Shown here: positions 23,100-33,823 of the stretch, one piece after another
Layout: each line of letters opens with the position of its first letter
How positions within the stretch are numbered: position 1 is the first letter of the stretch
DNA from: Onchidella celtica
Taxonomy: Eukaryota; Mollusca; Gastropoda; Systellommatophora; Onchidiidae
Reading direction: 5' to 3'
NCBI GenBank assembly: GCA_963931925.1
Contig: OZ007569.1
Coordinates: 18,335,482-18,399,481 of the forward strand
DNA length: 64,000 nt
Program-made: the position numbers and the translations under genes
The notes under the pieces: model-generated
The model's database searches: none
Told to the model about the DNA's origin: nothing
Seen by the model: the letters and a program-made list of their open reading frames with translations, nothing else

Positions 23100-23357
23100 A
23101 CGACCCCAAGTTCTTGTCTGTTTTAACTCCATTTTCCGAAAAAAAAACTGGAGATCTTTTAGTTTGTAAAGAAGTATAACAAAGGCACTCGCTGACACGT
23201 TTTGTTTCAAATGCGCTGTGGCATTCATCAAGCTGTTTCACAGTTTCGATGTCTTCTAATTTCTTGTCGTAATAATGAAAGCGGCAAAAGTTTAACGTCG
23301 TATTTCTCACTTGTGCAGAATGTGAATTTGGAACAAATAGGAACTAAGATCGTAATA
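23100..23357 (+). mobile_element. TTGTTTGTTCC-family inverted-repeat element, diverged copy
   Basis: Starts CCAAGTTCTTGTCTGTTTTA and ends GGAACAAATAGGAACTAAG. The body matches the family throughout, including AACTGGAGATCTTTTAG and GTTTAACGTCGTATTTC. It has several substitutions and a longer A run. Confidence 0.8.
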
Positions 23358-23481
23358 TGATGTCTAATGATAGATCTCTTCATAATAGTTCAAGTCTGAT
23401 CAGTGAAAACATCGTCCATGAGTAAAAAAACAAACTACTATGATGAAACTGGATAACATGGCGGCACTAGAAAAGTCTTTT

Positions 23482-23739
23482 CCGAGACACAGGATGCCGA
23501 GACGGTTCAATTCGCGAAATTGGGTCCGTCGACTTGCGCGCATAATCATCTATGTCAGCAATGCCACAATTCACACCATACCCCTTCAAAATTGAAGGGA
23601 AAAGACCAGTACCACCACCACCCTTCCAATGGGATCAACAATGGGATCTACTCACTTTGTCTATTCGCGCGCCACTTTGTAGACATTATCATAGTGAAAG
23701 AAGAAATGCTCCGTCTCGGTGTTTTCTGTCTCGAGTGTT
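23482..23739. mobile_element. CCGAGACGG-end inverted-repeat element, copy without SINE
   Basis: The left end reads CGAGACACAGGATGCCGAGA and the right end CCGTCTCGGTGTTTTCTGTC, which are inverted repeats. The same family occurs at 54888-55450, where a SINE interrupts it. Here the matching site (CCCTTCAAAATTGAAGGGAA at about 23581-23600) is uninterrupted. Non-coding. Confidence 0.7.
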
Positions 23740-24640
23740 ATTTAAAAACGTTTTCCCAAAAATTGACCACTGATTTAATGTTGATGCGGGTGGTCAGCGA
23801 ACGCTTCAGGTAGGGTTTCCTTCTCCCCTATCGTTCTGTTATATTATTCTGTCTGTGGTCTTGCTTTTTTCCTAGCGCAATGTGAAAGTTCTCATGTCGA
23901 CGCGCTTTCTCCAAATTCAAACTTAAACAAATTTTTAAGACTATATTAGATTGACAAATACTTCAGAGGTGGTATCCCATAATTAGGATAACTAACAAGC
24001 CAAATGTTACGAAAAGACGTTGATAAACTGCACAGACAGATAATTGCAAAGGCTTCACGATCATTTAGAATTCAAAACAAAAATACAACGAATTCCGTTT
24101 GGCACAGTTGTCCAAGCAAAAAAGAAGTAAAGTTTATGTGCACAGCTTTTTTCAATCCAGTGATTAATTTCTCTCTCTCTTTTTTTTCTTCCTTTTTCTC
24201 TCCCCCCCCCCCCCCCCCCTGTCAATTTTTTTCTTCTTTTTTTCAACTTCCCACGTCAGCTTTCGAGACTTTTCTTGTTTTTCAAGCAACCATGATTCTA
24301 AAAGTACACGAGCTATCTGATCTAATTGACGCAAATAATGCCACATTAAAATACTTCACATTTTATTTTCACACACACACAAAAAAAAAAAAAGCAAATG
24401 TTTGAAATCCATTAAACATGCCAAATTGGCTCAGTACCTGGCAGGTTGGCATCAGAAATGACGATTAAAGTCCTAAGTTCAACTGGTGGAAGAAATATTG
24501 GACGCAAAAACTGGACGCCAGTTCTATATACGCACATTAAAATGTCAGTGTGGTGTATATCATTCCTGGAAAGAAATAAAAGTGCCCAATAAATAGAGAG
24601 TTCTAGCTTGTTGAGCGTTTTTTTAAATGATATGTGTTAT
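23740..24640. other. Gene-free stretch with poly-C and poly-A runs
   Basis: A run of about 18 C lies near 24202 in a T-rich context and a CA/poly-A run at 24370-24395. The 133-codon frame crosses these runs and is not convincing. Confidence 0.5.
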
Positions 24641-24644
24641 TATA

Positions 24645-24930
24645 TGGGGTCACGTTGTTCTGGAGCCGAGGTGCTCGCCTCTCATGCCAAAGGTACCGGG
24701 TTCAATTCCCGGTCGGTTCAGGCATGTTGGAATTTTGGAGAAATTTCCTGACCCTGATCCTGTGACAGGTGGGATCGAGTACCCAGTCTTCTCGGGTAAG
24801 GACGAAAAACTCGGATGGCCCCTGTGCACGATGCGCACGTTAAAGATACTTTGGCAGCTGGAAGTGGAGAAGAGAAGGCCTAACAAGGCCGATGCACAGG
24901 TAAAAAAAAAACGAAAAAACCTGTTTCCCA
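24645..24930 (+). mobile_element. tRNA-derived SINE running into an ACC-triplet array
   Basis: Head with a decayed A box (TTGTTCTGGAGCC) and a B box GGTTCAATTCC, then the body through GTTAAAGATACTTTGGCAG. It ends where other copies read CGAATCCCTACCACAACAAG; here that point becomes CCCACCACC and the triplet array follows. Confidence 0.87.
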
Positions 24931-25496
24931 CCACCACCGCCACCACCAACACCACAACCACCACCACCGCCACCACCACCACCACCGCCATCACCAACAC
25001 CAACACCACCACCATCACCGCCACCACCAACACCACCACCACCACCAACACCACCACCATCACCGCCACCACCAACACCACCAACACCACCAACACCACC
25101 ACCATCACCGCCACCACCAACACCACCAACACCACCACCAACACCACCACCATCACCGCCACCACCAACACCACCAACACCACCACCACCACCACCACCA
25201 ACACCACCACCACCACCGCCACCACCAACACCACCAACACCACCACCACGAACACCACCACCATCACCGCCACCACCAACACCACCACCACCAACACCAC
25301 CACCGCCGCCGCCGCCACCGCCACCACCAACACCACCACCGCCGCCACCACCAACACCACCACCACCGCCACCGCCACCACCACCGCCACCGCCACCGCC
25401 ACCACCATCACCACCCTCACCACCCCCACCACCACCACCACCGCCACCACCACCACCACCGCCACCGCCACCACCATCACCACCCCCACCACTCTG
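24931..25496. repeat. ACC/GCC/AAC triplet array, about 565 bp
   Basis: Trinucleotide repeats of CCA, CCG, ACA and ATC types in higher-order blocks such as ACCACCATCACCGCC. The long Thr/Ala frame on one strand and the Val/Ala frame on the other come from the triplets and the adjacent SINE, not from a gene. Confidence 0.95.
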
Positions 25497-25499
25497 CTG

Positions 25500-27205
25500 C
25501 CACTAAACTCTGGGGTGGGGAGGGGGGGGGGTGTGTTAAATTTGTTGATCCTGGATTTGTACATAATTATTTTAATACGTGAAAAAACATCGTTATGTGC
25601 CATGATTATTGTTATTATAATTGGAACTTCATGAAATAATAATATTAAAAGCAATGGTTTAAATTTTCCCTTTTGTCAGGTTGCTAAATTATGGTAGAAA
25701 CGTCGAAGAGTAATAATTACTGAACAAACAGTTGTGTGTGTGTGGGGGGGGGGGGGTAACGGGACGACAAAGGATTTGGGCGCTAAACAATGCAACCGTC
25801 TCAGTAATTCCTACCTAAGGCTGTGCCCAGGAATGTCTGATATCTGTCATAGCATGGGTGTCACATTAGCGAGTTAGTGACAGCCCTGATCGTGAATAGA
25901 ACACCTGGGAACTGTTTAGGGGAGACCTCAGCCCTCATTGCCCACGGCATTTAATTCATGCACTAGCATTAGAACGACCGTAGCAAAAAGGGGCCCCAAA
26001 TAGTGTCACTAACTAGCGATTCGGTGATAATCCCCACACCGCAAGTGATTCCTGGCATAACAGATTAGCAACGGGGCAGTTGACACGAATTAGGTAAGGA
26101 TTCCACGCATGCACAGGCGATGCAATAGACGAGGGCGTCGACCTGGACTGGCGACACTCAGGCGGTGGCAAAGTCTATAAATAAGTAATTATCTCCCGCG
26201 GACCGTAGAAAATAAATTACAAATTAAATTAATTATCAGCACCTCCACCCCACCCCAAAATATCTCGGCAGATTATATTCATTTTCTTTGCAGTTTACTT
26301 TTTTTTTCCTGGTGGAAGATAGGTTAGTTGAATATAATCGTCGTTCATTAATTACATGGAAAATAAATTATATTTTATTATAAAGCATTCAGTACCTTCT
26401 CCCGTGAAAATTCAAGCCATAAGTATCTGTTCCTGCTGAATTTACTCGCATATTTCATTTTTATTACACGCTGAAAGCAAACTGCATAATGGAACATGTT
26501 GGAATTTGTGCAAGTCACAAACTGGATGGACTGACAAAGACTTTGGTTAAATCTCTTAATGATAAAATGTATGTCTGTATTTGAATGGTTCTTGATTTTC
26601 CTCAAACATTGTATAATGGTCTACATCTTGCAAATCGTGGCAACACCAAAAAAATGTGTATTTCGTAAATCCCCAATTTGGGTTTTCCTAAAATACGAAC
26701 TCATTTTGTATTTTTTGCTGTAGTGTAATTTTGTGCCAAGCCCTCATGCGAAGTCATATTTTTCCTTGTTTTGTTTGTTTTAAACTTCTATGTAAAGAAC
26801 ATTGTCCGAATTATTATCTGTACCAATAGCCAAGAATTATTTGGTACGTGAGGCATTTTATCAGAATTTTCACATCAGGTTCTCCTTGGGGTCAGGTTTT
26901 CTGGTGAATTCAACTAAATCGACATTTAAATCAACGATACATTGGTTTGAGACGAAAGTCAGTCTTCGCTGGGGGTTGGCACAGACTCTTATCGCCCAAG
27001 TGTCACTCAGGTACCCGTAATCCTTGCCTTAGGCCAGTGATTTCGGGCGTGGCTGGCAGCCCACAAAAGCCTTCGACCTAATGCCTTTTGTTTTGGTTGT
27101 GCGCTCTTACGCTGCAGTGCCACATGGTCCACGATCGGACCGTGGATTAATCTCTGCTGGGAAGTATGCTTGTGAGTAAATCAGCGTAAAATGCTTTTGT
27201 TGTGG
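25500..27205. other. Gene-free stretch of about 1.7 kb
   Basis: Contains a GTGTG plus poly-G run at 25733-25756. At 25850-26040 GAGTTAGTGAC and GTCACTAACTAG are in inverted orientation, possibly an old fold-back. No gene was recognised. Confidence 0.4.
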
Positions 27206-27209
27206 GCAG

Positions 27210-27329
27210 ACTTTCCACGGCCGGATTCGGTCTCTCGTGACGTTTGTTTGACATCTTCCGCTACCTGGTCCTGGCTCAAGGTCACCAGATGTTGGACCAC
27301 CTGGACTGCGAGATCTCCGCCTTCACCAC
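27210..27329 (+). other. Possible exon with one in-frame stop, unrecognised product
   Basis: A GC-richer 120-bp segment is bounded by TTTTGTTGTGGGCAG on the left and GTAAGC on the right, acceptor-like and donor-like. Read in the phase starting at 27211 it gives a protein-like string with one TGA at 27238, then RLFDIFRYLVLAQGHQML, then DHLDCEISAFTT up to the donor. The composition looks coding, but I do not recognise the family. The stop implies a pseudo-exon, a sequencing error or chance. Neighbouring exons were not found. The longer frame in another phase is Trp/Ser/Arg-rich and looks like a shadow. Confidence 0.25.
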
Positions 27330-27553
27330 GTAAGCTTCATTGCCAGGAGTTAAGTGTTTTTCTAATTGCTCTGAGTGTTTCCTTCTGTGCTGTATTCAAA
27401 CTGACGTACCTTGCTGTAGAACAAATTTGGCTTGTTTGTGGACCTGCTTGTAAATAAGACATTCTATTGTGTATTCCCCCACCCCCACGCCCCACCCCAC
27501 CCCGCCCTCTCTCTCTCTCTCTCTCCCAACCCCCCTGGGAACTCGACATTGAG

Positions 27554-27776
27554 CAACCTTAGTTCTTGTTTGTTATATCTCCTTTCCCTGAAAAACTGGA
27601 GATATTGCAGTACGTAGAAGAGGTATAACATCCACACATTGACACTTGTTTAACATTTTAATGCACTATAGCACTTATCAAGCTGTTTCACGGTTCCGAT
27701 GATGTAGTAAACGTTTAACGTCAAATTTCGCAGTTGTGCAACAAGTGGAGTTGGAACAAACAAGAACTAATGTAGT
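27554..27776 (+). mobile_element. TTGTTTGTTCC-family inverted-repeat element, internally deleted copy
   Basis: Starts AACCTTAGTTCTTGTTTGTT and ends GGAACAAACAAGAACTAATG. Compared with other copies, about 30 bases are missing near the ATAATACCAAAGCC landmark (around 27702). Both ends are clear. Non-autonomous. Confidence 0.83.
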
Positions 27777-27961
27777 GATTTACAATTTCACAAAGTACTT
27801 GATGTTCTCTATCATCTGTCATCCACTGCCAAAAGCGGTATAGAAATTTGGCAAATATATTCAAAATGTAGTGATTTATAACTACCTGAATAGATGTCCT
27901 TAGGTAAATTAGCAGGTAGCCCACTCACATTCAATAGATTATTCTGAAGTTTTTCTCCGCA

Positions 27962-28214
<253 letters not shown>

Positions 28215-28861
28215 GCTTACCTGTATGTCTGCCACAAATGAAGACGGTGTTGTATACAATATATTCGTACCGAGACAAAAGAGACGTCTTTGAAGGATCC
28301 GCATCTCATTCTGCACCGAACAGCTGTCAACAAAATCAGAGAAATGGCAATGAACGCAGGGAACAAACAAAGGTGAAAGTCTAGTTCCTGCTTAAAAGGA
28401 AGATTGAATGCTAAATTCATCTTTTTGCTCATCAGTCAACCACTTGTGTGGTGGGTTAAACGACGTGTCGAGCCAAGAGAAATATTTTTTGTACACGTAG
28501 ACAGGCAGTTTTTGTTTTTTTGTGTTGTATTAAATTCTAAGCGGTAATTTCAGATTTTTGCTTGTCAGGTAGCATAAAAAATTGATGTTATCCCGAACCC
28601 ATCACTGGATGGCACTTTTATTTTCAAGATTGGGAGGTTGCAATTCCCTCCTGAAAGTGCACTATTTTCTTCTTTAACCTACACATTGAGTTCTACACAA
28701 ACATGCAGAGATTTGAGCGGCCCTCACAAATAATTTACTCTTTCCTGGAAATCATCTCAAAATGCAAATTAAGCGTGTTTAAACTAGTGTAGGGTGTATT
28801 CAAAATTGTTTAGAGCCGAAACACTTGTTTGACTGGTTTCTCTCCCCAGCCAGCATTTCTA

Positions 28862-29035
28862 GGTTAATCCCAACTAATTTTGTACAGGACTTCCACCGGG
28901 CAGGGGCCAATCCTCTTCATCAAATCGACGTCGGCACGATGTCGTAACCAGCGGATTCACATAGGAACAACGTCATTCCTATGTGCAAACTTGATGTCAA
29001 TGTTACGAATCGAATTTCCTTAGGGTTCCTGATTG
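28862..29035 (+). repeat. Dispersed repeat, copy 1 of 3
   Basis: CATCAAATCGACGTCGGCAC, GATGTCGTAACC, GGATTCACATAGG, GTGCAAACTTGATGTCAATG and TTTCCTTAGGGTT occur in the same order at 42300-42485 and 52310-52465. About 170 bp, no coding capacity. The ends carry CGTAGG/CCTACG-like motifs, perhaps marking a small inverted-repeat element. Confidence 0.55.
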
Positions 29036-29269
29036 GGTCCATCTGAAAATCTCATGTGGCCTCAATCTCTTACGAGCTTTTTCTTGTCACTTTGTCGGAG
29101 CTGTTTACGTAATTTAACCCTGAGCGTTCCTCTTTCTGTTGTAAATATTCTTGTATGTATTTTACCTGCTCTTAATGGGTCACTTTGTCGGCCTCAATTA
29201 TCGTTAACGATTGGCGACTATGCAAATATGCGCAAATTGGAGCCCGTATAGACACTGTTTCAAGCAAGA

Positions 29270-29455
29270 AATGGCAGACTGGACTGAAAGAAGTTGTTAG
29301 CCTTATTAAAGTCAAAATTGGGCAAAAAGAAAAATTGTATGTTGCAAAACCCCGCGTGAGAAATAAAACCCAAACAATACAAAGCAAACTAAAGAGAAGA
29401 CAGAAAATACACAAAATTTTCGGCTTTCGCCTTTTTCTGTGGTTTTTATGATATT
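29270..29455 (+). repeat. GTAGCAAAGCC-family dispersed repeat
   Basis: GTCAAAATTGGGCAAAAAG, TTGCAAAACCCCGCGTGAGA, AAACCCAAACAATACAAAGC and CAAACTAAAGAGAAGACAG align with the left arm of the fold-back at 18050. It ends TTTTTCTGTGGTTTTTATGA, the complement of the sequence at the left edge of that fold-back. Confidence 0.65.
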
Positions 29456-29689
29456 TCGTTAGCCTTATTGACCAACTTTAAAAACCAACGGCTTTGCAAT
29501 TGCTTTTCCTAATAATAAATGCCGTCGTAATTTTTATCCTCAAATCAAGTTTGGTTGAAGTCATCCCGTAGATTAATTTATTTAGTAAATGATTGAAATT
29601 CTCTCACTGTTATTGAAAAACACCATATCTAATTAGAAATTAACCTCTTTCCTCTGCCGAATACAGGTTGACTGTTCACTCATTTATTG

Positions 29690-30165
<476 letters not shown>

Positions 30166-30397
30166 TTCAATAAAATTAGCTTAGACAGGTTTAACATCAG
30201 TATGTCCCATCATCACATTATGCCAAGTGATAATTATATATATTATATTTAAAAAAACACGTCAAATTTAAACAAACACAATGTAACTCTTATCTGTGAG
30301 AAACAACGGTTCTAAAACCATGAGACTTTGAATGTACGGTCAATCCGCTGCACAATTACACCCGCACACATAGTTTACCGTTTCTAGAGATTGATTG

Positions 30398-30590
30398 CCC
30401 AGCCTAGGCGCGAGTAATTCTATGCGACTGGCTGTCGTGTTGCAGTTGTGTCTTTCGTCTTTCAGGGTCATGCTCTTATCGACTCTTCAAGGCGTAAACG
30501 TAGCCACTGCCAAAACTTACAAAAAATGCGAACAGACTGCAACGCTACCGCAAAGCTAGAAAATTGCATGTGTGGACCTAACCTTACAGT
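30398..30590. mobile_element. Fold-back element related to the one at 9962
   Basis: The left end CCTAGGCGCGAGTAATTCTA with GTGTTGCAGT pairs with the right end GACTGCAACG and GCATGTGTGGACCTAACC in inverse orientation. The layout and inner GTTGC match the 9962-10151 element, but divergence is high. Confidence 0.45.
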
Positions 30591-31040
30591 CCTGAAACAT
30601 CAGTTGCAGCAGCTTTCAAAAACTTGAAACGGAGAGAGAATAAACGATAAAGGCGAGAGCCCAATCAAAATTGTTGTCACCTGTTCTAAGCTTTGTCGGT
30701 TGCCAAAAAACTGTTTCTCTTCTTCACAGCGGCAATTTCCGAGCCGTTACGAACTTTTATGAGCTATTTCTCTCCCTGGTTGTTTTTTGTGAGTGCACGC
30801 AGAGCGCCAATTCGCGAGTGCACCTGGATCCATTAAATTTTACACTAGCCCTGTAAATGTCAAATCCAGCCCATGCTGCGCTAGACATTCGTGATTTTTT
30901 TTCTTTTGTGGCTTGTTTTTCATTCTTTGCCTGTAATCTTATTTTGCCGTTTCCTTTTTTTTGTCTGTGTAATTTTTTGCTGTGGATTCATCCATGTTTC
31001 CACCATGAAAATAAATGTTTGTGTGAGTGTGTGCATGTCC
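30591..31040. other. Gene-free stretch
   Basis: T-rich sequence with short frames (30671, 30857, 30891) lacking motifs. Confidence 0.4.
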
Positions 31041-31348
31041 TTAGTTATTGTTTGTTCCAACTCTAACCTTAGTTCTTGTTTGTTCCAACTCTAAGCTTAG
31101 TTCTTGTTTGTTCCAACTCTAAGATTAGTTCTTGTTTGTTCCAAATCTAAGCTTAGTTCTTGTTTGTTCCAACTCTAACCTTAGTTCTTGTTTGTTCCAA
31201 CTCTAAGCTTAGTTCTTGTTTGTTCCAACTCTAACCTTAGTTCTTGTTTGTTCCAACTCTAACCTTAGTTCTTGTTTATTCCAACTCTAAGCTTAGTTCT
31301 TGTTTGTTCCAACTCTAACCTTAGTTCTTGTTTGCTCCAACTCTACCT
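31041..31348 (+). repeat. 28-bp tandem array built from a transposon terminus
   Basis: TTAGTTCTTGTTTGTTCCAA recurs at 31041 and every 28 bp to 31321 (eleven starts, no spacing change). The spacer ends vary among AACC, AAGC and AAGA. The unit is the terminal repeat of the TTGTTTGTTCC family, and the last unit is the true end of the element that follows. Confidence 0.95.
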
Positions 31349-31558
31349 TTTGGGCGGCTGAGAAATTCGACGCGAAACGTTTGGTACTTTAGTATTGTGA
31401 TAAGGAGTTAGAATAAATCGGAACTGTAAAATTGCTTGATAAGTGCCACAACGCATTTTAAACAAGTGTCAAAGTGTGCAATTGTTATACCTCTTCTACA
31501 TACTAAAATATCTCAAGTTTTTCAGAAAATGGGGATAGAACAAACAAGAACTAAAGTC
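31321..31558 (-). mobile_element. TTGTTTGTTCC-family inverted-repeat element, reverse copy fused to the array
   Basis: Starts TTAGTTCTTGTTTGCTCCAA and ends GAACAAACAAGAACTAAAG. The body matches the reverse complement of the 60401 copy (CTTCTACATACTAAAATATC, TTGCTTGATAAGTGCCACAA). It is complete at both ends, and ten extra copies of its left terminus lie upstream. Confidence 0.88.
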
Positions 31559-31559
31559 G

Positions 31560-32300
31560 CGATGTTTATATGAGTCATTGCCAAATAAGAGTAGGTCAAA
31601 TCTACCTGGAAAGAGGTCACCTTACAAGAATCTCAATAAAGTTATTGAAATATCATTTGGCCGCTCACATTTTGAATTGACAAACAAAGGAATGGTTCAC
31701 CTATGTTTCCAATCAACGTTCAACTTTATATAAGCCTTGTTTTTCTTTTTCTCGGCGTGTTGTTTCGCTATCACTTATCACACGTTTTTGTCGTCAAAAA
31801 TTCACAAAATTCAAAATCCATTTCAAGTCTTTTCTGTCGAAGAAATTCGCTGTCAAAATAATCTGTGTTTCTAATCTATATTCTGTAGTAATGAAACATG
31901 CATTGTTTTTATCATATTCTGCGTAATAATTAAAAGAATGGGTTCTGCTTGAGGAAAATACTGCATTGTCGTCAAAGTATCGTGTGAAATGTGATAAATT
32001 CATGAGGCTGCACCTCTGGGTTTTCTTTGTTCTCTTCAATCAATTTAGTTCCCTGATCTTTATGACATCACAGACTGTAACAGATTACCCAAGCTTTGTT
32101 TGAATTCGAAAATGAACGTCTATTTGTTGGTTTTGATTCATAACACACCCCGTCACGCGTGACGCCATGACAGAAAACGTGCTGCGGCGTCTCTTTGTCT
32201 CGATTGTGTGTAGATGAGGTTTTGGTACTGACCTCTTCTTTCCTTGTGGGATACAACCTGCTGACCATGCTGTAAGTACATAAGATATATTTTTATTGTC
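31560..32300. other. Gene-free stretch
   Basis: AT-rich, with short frames on the minus strand that have no recognisable domain. A possible splice-donor-like GTAAGT follows ACCATGCT at 32272, without a supporting exon. Confidence 0.4.
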
Positions 32301-32302
32301 TT

Positions 32303-33312
32303 TCTATTATTTGAAATGTGTATTTTATGTCAGGAAAATATAGGAATCGACACGTTGTGATCACTAACATACAAGAAGCATCGAAGACACCATGCTTTGT
32401 CAGGTTAATGGCGTCAATAACAAAATGTGGTGTGTTAAGTGTCGCAAACCCAGAGTGAAATCAAATTCAACAAGCGTTCAGAAAGTCTATGTGCCTAATT
32501 GAATTCTGATAAATGTATTGAAGGCTGGGAATTATCTCTTATGCTTTGATGGGAAGAAATTCTGAGCTATTCTTGCTTTGTTATCATCATCACACTGTCG
32601 ATATTTGGTAGACAAACGTTTTTGTCGTCTCTCTCCCAACCCGTGACGTTAGTGAAACAAAACGAATCGTGCTGTCCTTTTTGGATTCAACTCATCTTGT
32701 TAAAGAAAAAAATCACTAACATAAAGCAGACTTTTCTTTTTTTTAATTTGAAATGTGTGTACATATCAGGGAGAGGGTAGTAATCGACACATTGTGATCA
32801 CTAACATACAAGAAGCATAAAAGACGCAATGGCTTTGTCAGGTTAATGGCGTCAATAACAAAATGTGGTGTGTTAAGTGTCGCAAAGCCCAGAGTAAAAT
32901 CAAAGTCAACAAGCGTTCAGAAAGTCTATGTGCCTAATTGAATTCTGATAAATGTATTGAAGGCTGGGAATTATCTCTTATGCTTTGATGGGAAGAAATT
33001 CTGAGCTATTCTTGCTTTGTTATCATCATCACACTGTCGATATTTGGTAGACAAACGTTTTTGTCGTCTCTCTCCCAACCCGTGACGTTAGTGAAACAAA
33101 ACGAATCGTGCTGTCCTTTTTGGGTTCAACTCATCTTGTTAAAGAAAAAAATCACTAACATGAAGCAGACTTTTCTTTTTTTTTAATTTGAAATATGTGT
33201 ACATATCAGGGAGAGGGTAGTAATCGACACATTGTGATCACTAACATACAGGAAGCATTTAAGACACCATGGCTTTGTCAGGTTAATGGCATCTATAACA
33301 AAATATGGTTTC
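32303..33312 (+). repeat. About 438-bp tandem repeat, 2.3 units
   Basis: AATCGACAC recurs at 32345, 32782 and 33222 (spacings 437 and 440). The first two units are nearly identical over their length, including TGGGAAGAAATTCTGAGC and CCCAACCCGTGACGTTAGTG. The third stops after about 130 bp at AACAAAATATGG. No convincing coding frame. Confidence 0.95.
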
Positions 33313-33823
33313 TCAACGCTTTTCTTCATTTTTCTTTGTTATAGTGACATTTTTTCTCCATGTTGTTGATCTCTCCAAGTGTTCATCACCAGCCATGCTG
33401 CAGGTCCACATATTTCATGCAAAAATTGAAATTCTTTTGGAATGTTTTTCTTAACACACAATTTCAATAGTTGATTTCAGTTGCTTTTTGTGTGTGTTTC
33501 TTTGAGTGTAAAATAATAAGTAGATCTACAGCGTAAAATACAAGAATCAAACAACTTTTTTTTCCCTTCAACGCGTTGATGTTAAATGTAACTTTCATAC
33601 ATGCAGACATGGCAAAGAAGGAAATACAGTGAAAAATTTGTTGAATGTGAAATTTCATTTCATTTTATTGATCTGATGAACTTAAAGTTAATTAGGCCTG
33701 TTGTTTTTTTGTTTTTGTTTCTTTTTCAAATTGTGACTTAAATAAATGTAATATAATTTTACAGTGGCCTGCTAGAACCTGGGGAAGGTCAAGAGGAAAC
33801 ATGCTAAGACAGCATAGTAGAAA
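33313..33823. other. Gene-free stretch upstream of a decayed transposase gene
   Basis: T-rich sequence with no motif. It may contain the promoter or 5' terminus of the element below, but no terminal repeat was found. Confidence 0.4.

Noticed and set aside
24627..25654. Frames of about 335 codons on both strands (Thr/Ala-rich and Val-rich)
   Set aside because: They run through a SINE and then an ACC-triplet array; the composition explains both.
25850..26040. Inverted repeat around GAGTTAGTGAC and GTCACTAACTAG
   Set aside because: Only about 15 bases pair well and the flanks do not, so it is below what I would call an element.
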